A stretch of 37,659 nucleotides of DNA from Rhodobacterales bacterium (lineage in GTDB: Bacteria > Pseudomonadota > Alphaproteobacteria > Caulobacterales > Hyphomonadaceae), in assembly GCA_014763715.1 (NCBI GenBank), contig JACXUV010000027.1:1-37659 (forward strand). Reading direction: 5' to 3'. Under the pieces are notes generated by a model, which made no database searches, was not told where the DNA came from, and saw only the letters and a program-made list of their open reading frames with translations. The position numbers and the translations under genes are program-made. Within the stretch, counting starts at the first letter, position 1. Every line of letters begins with the position of its first letter. Shown in pieces: positions 1-8,857 of this stretch.

Positions 1-72
1 CCATGCCTCTGTCGGCCAGGCAACGCCGTCCGGCTGCGCGGGCAGGGGCGGCAAAGGATAATCGAATGGCAT
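1..72 (-). CDS. 5' end of a divergently transcribed gene (possible serine hydrolase), cut by the window edge
   Basis: An open frame reads leftwards from an ATG at 72 to the window edge, giving 24 residues that begin MPFDYPLPPLPAQ and end PTEAW, with no stop. A strong ribosome binding site (GGGAGGG on the minus strand, 79-85) lies six bases before the ATG, which is the main reason to believe the start. The Pro-rich opening followed by a W-P-T-x-x-W pattern resembles the N-termini of beta-lactamase-fold serine hydrolases, but this is only inference from 24 residues. It is transcribed away from the efflux genes, so the 73-296 gap should hold promoters for both directions. Confidence 0.6.
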   Translation of the reverse strand, partial: MPFDYPLPPLPAQPDGVAWPTEAW

Positions 73-151
73 GAGTGGCCCTCCCGTTCGTGTCTCTTTT
101 CTGTTTCCGGCCAGCTAAACAGACCCGGCGGGGGGCACGCAAGAAGGGGGC

Positions 152-180
152 TTGCCTGCCTTAGCGTCATGGCCTGATAA
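152..180 (+). promoter_or_regulatory. Candidate sigma70-like promoter for the emrAB-type operon
   Basis: TTGCCT at 152-157 and TGATAA at 175-180 are separated by 17 bases, a good housekeeping spacing. It points at the efflux genes and sits just upstream of a perfect inverted repeat (202-220) that would overlap the early transcribed region. Seen by eye only. Confidence 0.35.
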
Positions 181-201
181 ATGTGTAATGCGGAATACAG
201 A

Positions 202-220
202 GACGGTACGCAAAACCGTC
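202..220. promoter_or_regulatory. Inverted repeat GACGGT-N7-ACCGTC, possible repressor operator
   Basis: Perfect 6-bp arms (202-207 and 215-220) are separated by 7 bases, giving a dyad symmetry of the size used by TetR/AcrR-type dimers. It lies between the candidate promoter and the efflux pump start. Drug-efflux operons are commonly repressed by such regulators, but no regulator gene is visible in the window. Confidence 0.4.
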
Positions 221-270
221 CGCAAGGGCCGCGAGGGAGCGAAACGGGCGAGGCCTCCGGGCCCCGGTGT

Positions 271-299
271 AGGCATGCGAGAGGCATGCGAGAGGCATG
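271..299 (+). repeat. 11-bp direct tandem repeat across the emrA-like translation start
   Basis: AGGCATGCGAG occurs twice in tandem (271-281, 282-292) and is followed by a partial third copy AGGCATG (293-299). Each unit carries a purine-rich stretch and an ATG (275, 286, 297). Only the third ATG opens the efflux adaptor frame, since the 11-bp period shifts frame. Gain or loss of a unit would alter the distance between ribosome binding site and start. Confidence 0.8.
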
Positions 300-1463
300 G
301 ACGGCAACACACAGGTCACTCCGGAAGTGGAAACACTCCAGCCACAGCGCCCGTCGCTGAAGGCGTCCCTGCGCAATCCGCGCGTCCGTCTGGGCCTTGC
401 GGTGGCTGCGGCGCTTCTGGTGCTCCTGCTGCTGTTCCGCTTCATGGCCGACAGGGCCGCCTATGTCTCCACCTCGGATGCCCGCATCGCGGCGGACATG
501 ATCGCCGTCTCCACAGACATTTCCGGCAAGATCACGTCGCAGCGCGTCTCCGCTGGCGACATGGTGAAGGCCGGCGACGTGCTCTACACGATCGACGACC
601 GGGAAGCGGCCTACACGCTGGCCGAGTATGATGCCGAAGCGAACCGCCTGCGGGCAGAGATCGCGCGGGAAGAGGCCCGGATCGGGCTCGCCTCGTCCAA
701 AGCAGGCAGCGAAGTCGCCGCCCGTCGCGCAGGCACGCAGTCCGCCTCCGCTTCTGTGGAAGCCGCCCGGTCCAATCTTGAAACCGCCGAGCGCGATTTC
801 GACCGCACCCAGGGCCTGTTCGACCGGGGCCTTGTGCCGCAAAGCGCGCTGGACCAGTCGCGCAACGCCCTCGACACCGCCCGCCAGGCGCTGCTACGCG
901 CCGAGGCAGACCGCGACAGCGCCCGCGCCGAGCAGCGCACCGCTTCCATCCAGGGCGAGGAAGTCCGCCTGATTGAGCTGGACCTCGGCGTGCTGCGCGC
1001 CTCCCTGCAACAGGCCGAGGCCCGCGTCGATGCCCAGCGCGTCGTGCTGGAACAGCATACGATCCGCGCACCCATCGACGGGGTGATCGACGAATTGTTT
1101 TACGACACCGGCGAGCATTCGCTGCGCGGTTTCCGCGTGGCACTGATGCATGATCCGGATGCGGTCTGGGTGTCGGCAAACATCAAGGAGACCGACATCC
1201 GCAAGATCGTGCCCGGCGCCGATGTACGCGTGAAGGCAGATAGCCATCCGGGTACGAAGATCACCGGCCGGGTCACGAAGATCCACAATGCCACGCTGGC
1301 CGAGGCGGCGCTGATGCCGAACCCCAACGCCAATGGTGTGTTCACCAAGATCACCCAGCGCATCACCGTGCGCATCGACCTTGACGATCCGGGCCTGCGC
1401 CTGCGGCCCGGCACGATGGTGACCGTCCGTATCCGCAAGCAGGCCGCCAAAGACACGGCGTGA
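297..1463 (+). CDS. EmrA/HlyD-family membrane fusion (periplasmic adaptor) protein
   Basis: This 388-residue adaptor should link an inner-membrane MFS pump to an outer-membrane channel for export of hydrophobic drugs. A short cytoplasmic N-terminus is followed by one membrane helix at about residues 31-50. Next come a biotinyl-lipoyl-like half (around ISGKITSQRVSAGDMVKAGDVL), a long Ala/Arg/Glu-rich coiled-coil hairpin at about 110-250, the second lipoyl half (IRAPIDGVIDEL) and a beta-barrel region with VKADSHPG. Length and order match EmrA. The stop overlaps the GTG start of the EmrB-like gene by four bases, so the two are co-translated. The ATG at 297 is the last of three in an 11-bp tandem repeat, and its own Shine-Dalgarno is close and imperfect. 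Confidence 0.9.
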   Translation: MDGNTQVTPEVETLQPQRPSLKASLRNPRVRLGLAVAAALLVLLLLFRFMADRAAYVSTSDARIAADMIAVSTDISGKITSQRVSAGDMVKAGDVLYTIDDREAAYTLAEYDAEANRLRAEIAREEARIGLASSKAGSEVAARRAGTQSASASVEAARSNLETAERDFDRTQGLFDRGLVPQSALDQSRNALDTARQALLRAEADRDSARAEQRTASIQGEEVRLIELDLGVLRASLQQAEARVDAQRVVLEQHTIRAPIDGVIDELFYDTGEHSLRGFRVALMHDPDAVWVSANIKETDIRKIVPGADVRVKADSHPGTKITGRVTKIHNATLAEAALMPNPNANGVFTKITQRITVRIDLDDPGLRLRPGTMVTVRIRKQAAKDTA

Positions 1464-3118
1464 CCGCGGCCGCCGCCACGCCGCACGCGCTTCCGGGCCA
1501 TGACATTCCGGACATGGCCGGTTCCGCTGTCCGCCGCCGCTTTACCCAGTTCGGCCCGCAATACCGCTGGATGCTGCTGGGTGCGATGCTGACCGGCTCG
1601 CTGGCCACCATGCTGGCGGCCACCACGGTGAACGTCGCCCTGCCGGCCATCATCGGCGCCTTTGGCCTCGGGCAGGACCAGGCACAGTGGATGTCCACCG
1701 CCTTCCTTGCCTCGTCCACCATCGCGATGCTGGCCAATGCCTGGGCGATGCAGACCTATGGTCCGCGGGCGACCTATGTGGTGGGTATGTGCCTGTTCAT
1801 TGTCGGCTCGATGATGGGGGCGGTGTCGACCACGCTGGAAATGCTGATCCTGTCGCGGGCGATGCAGGGCATTTCGGCGGGCCTGCTCCAGCCCATGTCC
1901 ATGTTCCTGATCTTCCAGACCTTTCCGGACAATCAGCGCGGCACGGCCATGGGCATCTTCTCCATCGGCGTCGTGCTGGCCCCGGCCTTCGGCCCTGCGT
2001 TGGGCGGCATTGCGGTAGATCTCGCCAGCTGGCGGCTGGTCTTCGTCGCCACGCTGCCGCTTGCCTTCGTGGCCCTCAGCGTTGCGCCTTTCCTGATGCC
2101 GACAGGGGAGGACCCGCACCTGCGCACCCGCCCGCCGCTCGACTGGCAGGGCCTTGGCCTGTTGACCATTTCCCTCGTCAGCCTGCTGTCGGCTTTCGCC
2201 GGGGCAAACCGTGACGGATGGGATTCCGACATCACCTATCTGAAATTCGCCATCGGCCTGATCGGCGGCATCAGCTTTATCCTGTGGGAACGTCGGCACC
2301 CGTTTCCGGCGCTGAACCCGGCCATCTTCATGTACCGGCAATTCTGGTCTGCGGGCCTGATCATCTCCGCCACCGGCATCGCCATCTATGCCTCCACCTA
2401 TCTGATCCCGCTGTTCGTGCAGATGGTGCAGCATTATTCGCCTACATCGGCAGGCGTGATGATGATCCCAGCGGGCCTGGCCATGGTGGTCGGCTTTCCG
2501 ATTGCCGGACGGCTGACGGACAGGGTGGATGCGCGCTTCCTGCTGGCTTTCGGGATTTCCTGCTTTGCCATGTCGGCTTACCTGCTGGCGGGGGTGACGT
2601 CGCTGACGCCTTACTGGGTGCTGATCGGCTGGATCTTCCTGTCGCGCGTCGGCATCAGCTTCTGCATGCCGCCCGCCAACACGACCGCCGTGCGGGCCGC
2701 CCCGCCGCACCTTCTGGCCTCGGCCACGGGCGGGGTGTCGTTCCTGATGCAGGTTGGTGGGGCGTTCGGCGTGAACCTGCTGGCCATCCTGCTGCAGCGC
2801 CGCCTGATCTTCCATGGCGACCATCTGGCCGCCGGCATGAATGAGGCGAATGCCGAGATGCTCTACCAGCATGCGCTCTATGCGCAGGAACTCGGCCGGG
2901 CAGGCATGTCGGAGCTGCCAGCCTTCCAGAATGCCTTCGGTATCATCGGCCGGCAGATCTCGGCAGAAGCGCAGGTACTGGCATTCCGCGACTGTTTCCA
3001 TGTCGTCGCCATCTGGTTCATGATCGTCTTCTTTGCCCTGTTCCTGATGCCGAAACCGAAGCTCTCCGTTCCAGCACCACCCGCGGCCCGCATGCCGATC
3101 AATCCGGAGGCGGCATAA
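1460..3118 (+). CDS. DHA2-family MFS drug:proton antiporter, EmrB-like
   Basis: The 552-residue inner-membrane transporter has about 14 hydrophobic segments, as expected for the DHA2 (EmrB/QacA) family. Family landmarks include the first helix ending NVALPAIIGAFG, the signature region AQWMSTAFLASSTIAMLANAW, the motif C-type stretch VLAPAFGPALGG and a central PTSAGVMMIPAG. It should export hydrophobic toxic compounds through the EmrA-like adaptor. The GTG start overlaps the upstream TGA (GTGA, 1460-1463), showing translational coupling. No outer-membrane TolC gene is adjacent, so a TolC homologue is presumably encoded elsewhere. The actual substrate cannot be told from sequence. Confidence 0.93.
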   Translation: MTAAAATPHALPGHDIPDMAGSAVRRRFTQFGPQYRWMLLGAMLTGSLATMLAATTVNVALPAIIGAFGLGQDQAQWMSTAFLASSTIAMLANAWAMQTYGPRATYVVGMCLFIVGSMMGAVSTTLEMLILSRAMQGISAGLLQPMSMFLIFQTFPDNQRGTAMGIFSIGVVLAPAFGPALGGIAVDLASWRLVFVATLPLAFVALSVAPFLMPTGEDPHLRTRPPLDWQGLGLLTISLVSLLSAFAGANRDGWDSDITYLKFAIGLIGGISFILWERRHPFPALNPAIFMYRQFWSAGLIISATGIAIYASTYLIPLFVQMVQHYSPTSAGVMMIPAGLAMVVGFPIAGRLTDRVDARFLLAFGISCFAMSAYLLAGVTSLTPYWVLIGWIFLSRVGISFCMPPANTTAVRAAPPHLLASATGGVSFLMQVGGAFGVNLLAILLQRRLIFHGDHLAAGMNEANAEMLYQHALYAQELGRAGMSELPAFQNAFGIIGRQISAEAQVLAFRDCFHVVAIWFMIVFFALFLMPKPKLSVPAPPAARMPINPEAA

Positions 3119-3224
3119 GTTTCGCGGGAATTGAGCGCCGCAATCCAACAGGCAAAAGCCTTGCGGTATAAGGGAAGAGGGGCGTTCAGGCGGTGGTCTA
3201 TCCAACCGGAGAAGGCCTGCGGCC

Positions 3225-3866
3225 ATGCTCCCGCGCATGGATCAGAACACTTCTCTCATCGAACAGGGGCTTGAGAACCTGCGGCAGGACTTGCTGGACT
3301 TGCTCGGCGGAGCAAACCTGCACCTGCAGCCGGAAAACATTTCGGCATCCCTGCGGGCGCGCCTCAGGGCACAGCTGAAACGGCTGGAAACCATCCTCCG
3401 CAGGCTGATCCTTCTTCTGGCCCTGACGCTGGACCTTGCGCCCGTCCGGCCCCGCGCCGCACGTCAGGCGGTGTCCGTGCCGGATGGTGTGGAAGATGTC
3501 ACCGCCAGCTTCCGTGCTCATCTGCCGACGCAATACCGCATGGCCCTGATCCCCCGGCCGCTTGGCCCGCCGGGGGTGTTCGGGGCGCTGGCCTCAACGC
3601 GGCACTCCGGTCCTGTGCCGGCCATGCCCCTGATGGTGCAGGCGGCGGTGCTGCTGAAGATCATGAAACAGCCGGCGCCTGCCGCCCGCCGCATGGCGCG
3701 CCTGATCGAGCGGATGAAACGCCGGGGCGAGGCGAAGCCTTATTGCCTGCCGATTGCCTCCCGCAACCAGCTGCGTCCGGAAATGGCCCTGATCGCCGGG
3801 GCCGTGACACTGGCTGTGAATGCCGGGCTGGCGGACTGGCCGGTCAGGCTTCCTGATACAGGCTGA
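3225..3866 (+). CDS. Hypothetical protein, Arg/Leu-rich
   Basis: A 213-residue protein I do not recognise. A GGAGAAGG ribosome binding site at 3210-3217 is seven bases from the ATG at 3225, which supports this start; an ATG at 3237 is an alternative. The N-terminal part is helical and charged, followed by a hydrophobic run at about residues 58-72 (LRRLILLLALTLDLAP). The middle is Pro/Ala-rich and a basic segment RMARLIERMKRRGE comes near residue 155. There is no clear signal peptide. It is separated from the efflux genes by about 100 bp and converges on the minus-strand operon. Composition and codon use match the neighbours, so it looks like a real lineage-specific gene. No function is assigned. 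Confidence 0.7.
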   Translation: MLPRMDQNTSLIEQGLENLRQDLLDLLGGANLHLQPENISASLRARLRAQLKRLETILRRLILLLALTLDLAPVRPRAARQAVSVPDGVEDVTASFRAHLPTQYRMALIPRPLGPPGVFGALASTRHSGPVPAMPLMVQAAVLLKIMKQPAPAARRMARLIERMKRRGEAKPYCLPIASRNQLRPEMALIAGAVTLAVNAGLADWPVRLPDTG

Positions 3867-3938
3867 AATTTCTCACACGCCACGACGCCTTTGCCGCCAT
3901 GCGACCCGCATGTGCGGGCAAACCTGCTGGCATTCGGC

Positions 3939-5978
3939 TCAGCGGCCCTCGCGCCGCCAGGCCAGCAACAGTAGAAGCACCAGCAGCGCCGCCGCAACGA
4001 TGCCCGGCAACAGGGCCTGACTGGAGGAGGAACGCACGGCGTAGGCGCCACGCTCGCGCAGGCCCAGCCAGTTGCCTCCCGCCGACAGGCCGCGCTGGCC
4101 GGAGCGGCGAATGTCCGGCAGGCCGCTGCCATCCGCATTCAGGCGGAAGACGCCGCCGCCCGTGGCGCGGGCTAGCGGTTGCATCACTTTGATCGTTGAC
4201 TGAAGGTCTGCATATTCCTTCGGATTGGCCGGGCCGTTCAGGGCCACCGCTTCCAGCCCGCCGGCGCGAGCCCGGTAAAGGCCGAGCTGGTCAACCGGCG
4301 CTTCGGCCGTGAACACGCCGGGGCCGGTCTCCGTCCAGGCCGGTTCGATGATGGCGCCTTCCGGCGTCTCGATCTGAAGGGGCGGGGCCGTATCCATCAG
4401 GCTGCGCAGTTCGACGCGCGCCATGTTGCCCTCGGCGGTGAGTTTCAGGCGGCGCTCTTCCAGCTCCGGTTCCTTCATCAGCCAGTGGACGACCCGTCGG
4501 ATCATTTCGGCAAACGGGCCGCCGCCATCATAGCCGCGTGCCCACAGCCAGATCTGGTCGGACATCAGCATGCCGACCCGGCCCTTGTCGACGCGGTCGA
4601 GAACCAGAAGCGGCCTGCCGTCCGGCGCGGCCAGAACCGTGTCACCGGTTTCAGCGGTCGACTCGACATAGCGCATCCAGCCGCCCCATTGGCGCCCCTC
4701 CAGCGGGGCCGTGACGGCGTGGCGCTTGCCGGCCTCCGTCAGTTCCGGGACGAACTCCCCGGTACGCACAACGCCGGTGGGAGAGGCAGGCAGGACAGAG
4801 GCGAGCGGCGAACGCGCCAGGCTGGCAGGCCCGGCAAAATCCTCACCTGCCGCAATCAGCAGCGCGCCGCCATCGGCCACATAGCGCGCCATGTTGGCCA
4901 GGTAGGTCTGCGTAATCACGCCGCGGCGCTCATACTGGTCGAAGATGATGAGGTCGAATTCCTTCAGCTTCGCCTCGAACAATTCTTCCGTCGGGAAGGC
5001 GATCAGCGCCAGCTCGTCCTCGGTCGCGCCATCGCTCTTGTAGGGCGGGCGCAGGATGGTGAAGTGAACAAGATCCACCGACGGATCGGATTTCAGAAGG
5101 TCCCGCCAGGTGCGGCCGGCCTGGTTCGGCTTGCCGGTCACCAGGAGGACGCGCAGGCGGTCGCGTACCCCCGCCAGGCTCGCCGCCGTGCGGTTGTTCG
5201 CCATGGTCAGCTCCTGCCTGCCGGGCGGGGCCTCGACCACGACGATGTTCTCGCCGCGCCGCTCGATCTTGATCGGCAGCGGCGTCGCTTCGCCTGCCTT
5301 CACCCGTACGCGCTCGGGGATGCCGCCATTGACGGAGACGTCGAGGTCTATCTCCCCGCCATCCGGATCGTCCGCCCGCACCACCAGGTTAGCTGTCTCG
5401 CCGACAATGCCGAAGCTTGGCGCATCGACCAGTTCCACCCGCCGGTCACCGCGGTCGGGGTCGCCCACGATCAGGCCGTGAACCGGGCCGATCACGCCTT
5501 CAGCCTCCGGATTGTCCGGCAGGTCATGAACCTGTCCATCGGTAATCAGGATCGCGCCAGCAATCCGGTCGCGCGGGACATCGGCCATCAGGCCTTCCAG
5601 CGCGCTGTAGAGATGCGTGCCGTCATCGTTCGGGTCGCTTTCCAGAACGCGGACTTCAAGGCTCGGGTCTTCGGCGAGCTTCGCCTGGACGGCCTCGTAC
5701 GCCTTGCGGGCCGCGGCCTCGCGGTCGCCGATTTCCATGCTCTCGGAACGGTCCAGCACCACGGCCGCGACCGAGGGCAGGGGCTCGCGCTCTTCATGCA
5801 CGAGGCTCGGATTGGAAAGCGCCGCTGCCAGCAGGGTCAGGCCAAGGCCGCGGGTCAGCCAGGCGCGGCCGCGCAGGAAGATGTAGGCCAGCCAGGCCAG
5901 CGCGGTGACAGCGGCCACGGCCCAGAGTACCGGCCAGCCAAGGAAGGGGTCGAACCCGATGCGGATCGCCTCGGTCAT
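3939..5978 (-). CDS. Membrane protein with vWA domain and glutamine-amidotransferase-like region
   Basis: The 679-residue last gene of the moxR operon. Two membrane helices lie near the N-terminus (about 14-34 and 42-56) and one at the very C-terminus, which suits a protein anchored at both ends with a large exported or periplasmic body. A von Willebrand A domain begins at about residue 68 with an intact MIDAS motif DRSES, followed by ILITDGQVHD. Further on, LRVLLVTGKPNQ and FDLIIFDQYERRG with ALLIAAGEDFAG resemble the class I glutamine-amidotransferase-like fold found in this family, without an evident catalytic Cys. Its ATG overlaps the stop of the upstream gene (5975-5978). Known family context is MoxR/vWA machines that bind and assemble or remodel envelope partners; the target here is unknown. 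Confidence 0.82.
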   Translation of the reverse strand: MTEAIRIGFDPFLGWPVLWAVAAVTALAWLAYIFLRGRAWLTRGLGLTLLAAALSNPSLVHEEREPLPSVAAVVLDRSESMEIGDREAAARKAYEAVQAKLAEDPSLEVRVLESDPNDDGTHLYSALEGLMADVPRDRIAGAILITDGQVHDLPDNPEAEGVIGPVHGLIVGDPDRGDRRVELVDAPSFGIVGETANLVVRADDPDGGEIDLDVSVNGGIPERVRVKAGEATPLPIKIERRGENIVVVEAPPGRQELTMANNRTAASLAGVRDRLRVLLVTGKPNQAGRTWRDLLKSDPSVDLVHFTILRPPYKSDGATEDELALIAFPTEELFEAKLKEFDLIIFDQYERRGVITQTYLANMARYVADGGALLIAAGEDFAGPASLARSPLASVLPASPTGVVRTGEFVPELTEAGKRHAVTAPLEGRQWGGWMRYVESTAETGDTVLAAPDGRPLLVLDRVDKGRVGMLMSDQIWLWARGYDGGGPFAEMIRRVVHWLMKEPELEERRLKLTAEGNMARVELRSLMDTAPPLQIETPEGAIIEPAWTETGPGVFTAEAPVDQLGLYRARAGGLEAVALNGPANPKEYADLQSTIKVMQPLARATGGGVFRLNADGSGLPDIRRSGQRGLSAGGNWLGLRERGAYAVRSSSSQALLPGIVAAALLVLLLLLAWRREGR

Positions 5979-8857
5979 TGCGGCACTCCGTTCGGCAGAT
6001 AGTCAGGCTGGTAGTCTGGCAGTTTCTTCAGTGGCGGATTGCCCGGGCCGAAACTGTCACCGTCGCCATTTCCGTCCCCCAGCCGTTCCAGCAGGGCGGG
6101 CAGGTGCACCTGATCGTCCTTGTAGCTGCCGGTCAGGATATACATGACAAGGTTCACGCCGAAACGCCGGGCCATCTCTCGCTGGTCCTGGCCGCCATCG
6201 ACCGCGTAGAGGTCGCGGCCATGTTCGTCGATGGCCCAGGCGGAGATCCAGTCGGCATCCCCGATGAAGAGCCCGGAAACACCATCCCCGCGCGGGGCCG
6301 AGGCTGACCCGGCTTGCTCGATCCACAGCTGGCGCCCGGCATAGCGGCCGGGAAAGTCCGTCAGCAGATAGAAGGACCGGGTCAGGACATGATTGGTCGG
6401 CACCGGCTGCAGGGGCGGGGCGTCCAGCCCTTCAAGCAGGCCTTCTAGCCGGCTGATCTCTGTACTGCCAGCCGTATCGCCGTCCCGCGTGTCGATCACC
6501 AGCGCTCCGCCGGAACGCAGATAGGCGTTCAGCCGCGCAATCGCCGTTTCAGAGAGAGGCGCTGCATTCTGGGGAACGGCGAAATATATAAGCGGATAAA
6601 GCTCCAGCGGGCTGGTCTCGAGGATCAGTTCGTCCGGCAGGGCCGGTTCCACGGAGGTGCGGTTGAACAGGGTGGTCGACAAGCCGAACAGGCCGGCGCG
6701 GGCGCGCTCGTTCAGGGCAGCGTCCGGTGTCTTCACATATCCGAACCGCATCCGCAGGGCGGCCTCGACATCAGATTGCGGCGCCTTGCCTTTCGGCAGG
6801 GGAATGACGGTCGGCTCGACCGCGATGCGTCGGTAGGATCCGTCCTGCATCAGACGATACTGATATTCCTGTGCGCTGGCATCCTGTGCAGGAACCAGGA
6901 ACAGGCCCGCCAGAAGCAAAGCTGCCGCCATGCCGGACTTGCGGCCAAGGCGTGGCAGGTGACCGGCCACAAGCAGGGCGATGAACAGGTCCAGCGCCAG
7001 CAGAAGTGCTGCGAAACTCAGCAGCGGCCCGGCAAGGCGCATGGCGCGGGCCTCGGCATCACCCAGCAGGCGGGCGGCCGGTGGCCAGGCTTCGATCAGC
7101 GTTGGCCTCGTATTGCGGGCAGCATTCAGCGCGCGGGTGCCGGCAGGCCCTTGGTAAAGCCCTGGCGGGTGCGCTTCCGAGGGGGCGAGCGTTCCGAAGT
7201 CTGCCGCCTTGAGCGGCGCAGCAGCCGGGCCGGGCGCCTGAAGCCGTCCGTACCCGTCCAGAACGAGTTTCGGCGTGTAGGTGCCTTCCTCGTCATTCAC
7301 GCTTTCACCCCGCCCGGCGGCAATGCAGCGGCGCAGCATTTGCGGGAATAGGTCTGAATAGGAAAGGTTCGCCCAGTCCGGTCCGGCGGTGATGTGGAAC
7401 AGAATGATCGTCCCGGCCCCGCGGGCATCGGCAGTGACCAGTGGAGAGCCGTCAGCAAGACGTGCCCAGGTGTGGCTGGAAAGTTCCGGCCCCGGACGGG
7501 CCAGCACCTGCTGGGTCACGCGAACATCTTCCGGCACTTTCAGCCCATCGAAAGGCGAGTTCTCGGCGAAGGGCGCAAGCGCCTGCGGTTCGTCCCAGGC
7601 GAGCGCGCCGCCAAGGGCGCGGGACGACCGGCGCAGCGGGACGGGCAGGAGGTCATCGCCCTGCGCGGCAAGGCGGGGCCCGGCAAAGCGGATCAGCGCG
7701 CCGCCGCCATCCACCCAGTCGGCCAGCCGTTCGGCGTCTTCCGGCAGGATCTGGCCGACATCGGTGAGGATGATGGCATCCGGAGACTCGGCCACCAGCG
7801 TCTCGACTGTGCCCTCGGTGATCGAGGCAAAGGGCTCCAGCGCCTTGCGTACATAGTGCATGTCCGAGAGGAGCGGCTGGGTCGCGGCGCCGGTGCTGAC
7901 CAGACCGACGCGGCGGGACCGGTCGGAGGAGTCCCACAGCCAGACGGTGCCGGCGCCCTGTCGGCCGGTCACCGCGAAGCGGGTGATGCGGGCAAGGGCG
8001 GCGGCGGGGATGGTGAAGCCGGCTGTCGCTTCCTTCTCACCATCGGCAAAGGTCACTTCGGCGGTGGCGAGGGCAGAGCCGTCGAGCGTCAGGGCAGAAA
8101 CGAAGGAGCGTTCCTCCCCGCGGCTTTCCACACGGCGGAGCGTGACGGACACGGAATCCGTTTCGGCATTCAGGCCGGTGATCGCCGCCGGGGCCCGTGG
8201 TGGGGCAGCAAAGACGGTGAGCGGCGCGCGGGCGGCAAGGTCTGCCGCGAAGGCGCGCCCGCCATCGCTTTCCAGTCCGTCGCTTGCCCAGAAGATGCGG
8301 GTGGGTTTCAGCCCGGAAGCATCGAGGCGGGTGAGGGCATCGGCGCGGTCGGTGCCCCAGGCCTGTGGCCGGAGGGACGAAAGGCGCTTGGCCGCGTCAG
8401 CCGTGCTGAGCCGTTCGGCCGGATCGGCGTTCAGCTGTTGCGGCGCAGTCAGCAGCAGGTGGACCGGCATGTCGCGGCTGCCGGTGTCCAGCGTGGCCGT
8501 GGCGGCGTTGACCAGCTCGCTCCAGCGCGGGGCAGAGGGCCAGCCATTGTCGATCACGATCAGGAGCGGACCTGTTTCGTCTGCGGAGCCTGTTTTCGCG
8601 CCAGGGGCATAGACGGGCTGCGAGAGGCCGAGGATTGCGGCGGTGACGGCCAGTGTCCGGATCAGCCACACCCACCAGGGCGTACGGGCCGGGGTTTCTT
8701 CCTTCGGCTCCATCCCTTCGAGAATCCGTAAGGAAGGCAGCTCAATGTCTTTCGGGGCTGGCGGGGTTGCCCGCAGGATCCACCAGATCACCGGCAGGGC
8801 AACCAATGCGGCCAGCGCCCAGGGCGCGCCGAACAGGAAGGGGCCGAGCGCCGTCAT
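5975..8857 (-). CDS. BatA-like / DUF4159 large membrane protein
   Basis: The 960-residue protein opens with an aerotolerance-regulator (BatA) N-terminal module, FLFGAPWALAALVALPVIWW, with helices at about 9-28 and 65-85. The vWA-like region that follows reads IVIDNGWPSAPRW where a metal-binding DxSxS would be expected, so the MIDAS looks lost. After another pair of hydrophobic segments around residues 620-660, a DUF4159 domain runs to the C-terminus (FGYVKTPDAALNER, PLIYFAVP, GGALVIDTRDGD, FPGRYAGRQLW). Start and stop both overlap neighbours by ATGA, at 8854-8857 and 5975-5978. It likely works with the DUF58 and vWA partners under the MoxR ATPase. Confidence 0.86.
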   Translation of the reverse strand: MTALGPFLFGAPWALAALVALPVIWWILRATPPAPKDIELPSLRILEGMEPKEETPARTPWWVWLIRTLAVTAAILGLSQPVYAPGAKTGSADETGPLLIVIDNGWPSAPRWSELVNAATATLDTGSRDMPVHLLLTAPQQLNADPAERLSTADAAKRLSSLRPQAWGTDRADALTRLDASGLKPTRIFWASDGLESDGGRAFAADLAARAPLTVFAAPPRAPAAITGLNAETDSVSVTLRRVESRGEERSFVSALTLDGSALATAEVTFADGEKEATAGFTIPAAALARITRFAVTGRQGAGTVWLWDSSDRSRRVGLVSTGAATQPLLSDMHYVRKALEPFASITEGTVETLVAESPDAIILTDVGQILPEDAERLADWVDGGGALIRFAGPRLAAQGDDLLPVPLRRSSRALGGALAWDEPQALAPFAENSPFDGLKVPEDVRVTQQVLARPGPELSSHTWARLADGSPLVTADARGAGTIILFHITAGPDWANLSYSDLFPQMLRRCIAAGRGESVNDEEGTYTPKLVLDGYGRLQAPGPAAAPLKAADFGTLAPSEAHPPGLYQGPAGTRALNAARNTRPTLIEAWPPAARLLGDAEARAMRLAGPLLSFAALLLALDLFIALLVAGHLPRLGRKSGMAAALLLAGLFLVPAQDASAQEYQYRLMQDGSYRRIAVEPTVIPLPKGKAPQSDVEAALRMRFGYVKTPDAALNERARAGLFGLSTTLFNRTSVEPALPDELILETSPLELYPLIYFAVPQNAAPLSETAIARLNAYLRSGGALVIDTRDGDTAGSTEISRLEGLLEGLDAPPLQPVPTNHVLTRSFYLLTDFPGRYAGRQLWIEQAGSASAPRGDGVSGLFIGDADWISAWAIDEHGRDLYAVDGGQDQREMARRFGVNLVMYILTGSYKDDQVHLPALLERLGDGNGDGDSFGPGNPPLKKLPDYQPDYLPNGVPQ

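Noticed and set aside
1100-3238. A 712-codon open frame antisense to the EmrB-like gene
   Set aside because: His/Arg/Gly-rich translation without domains, lying wholly opposite well-supported genes; a typical GC-rich shadow frame.
3905-3918. CCCGCA/TGCGGG hairpin between the convergent genes as a terminator
   Set aside because: Stem of six with a two-base loop and no T run; too weak to call.
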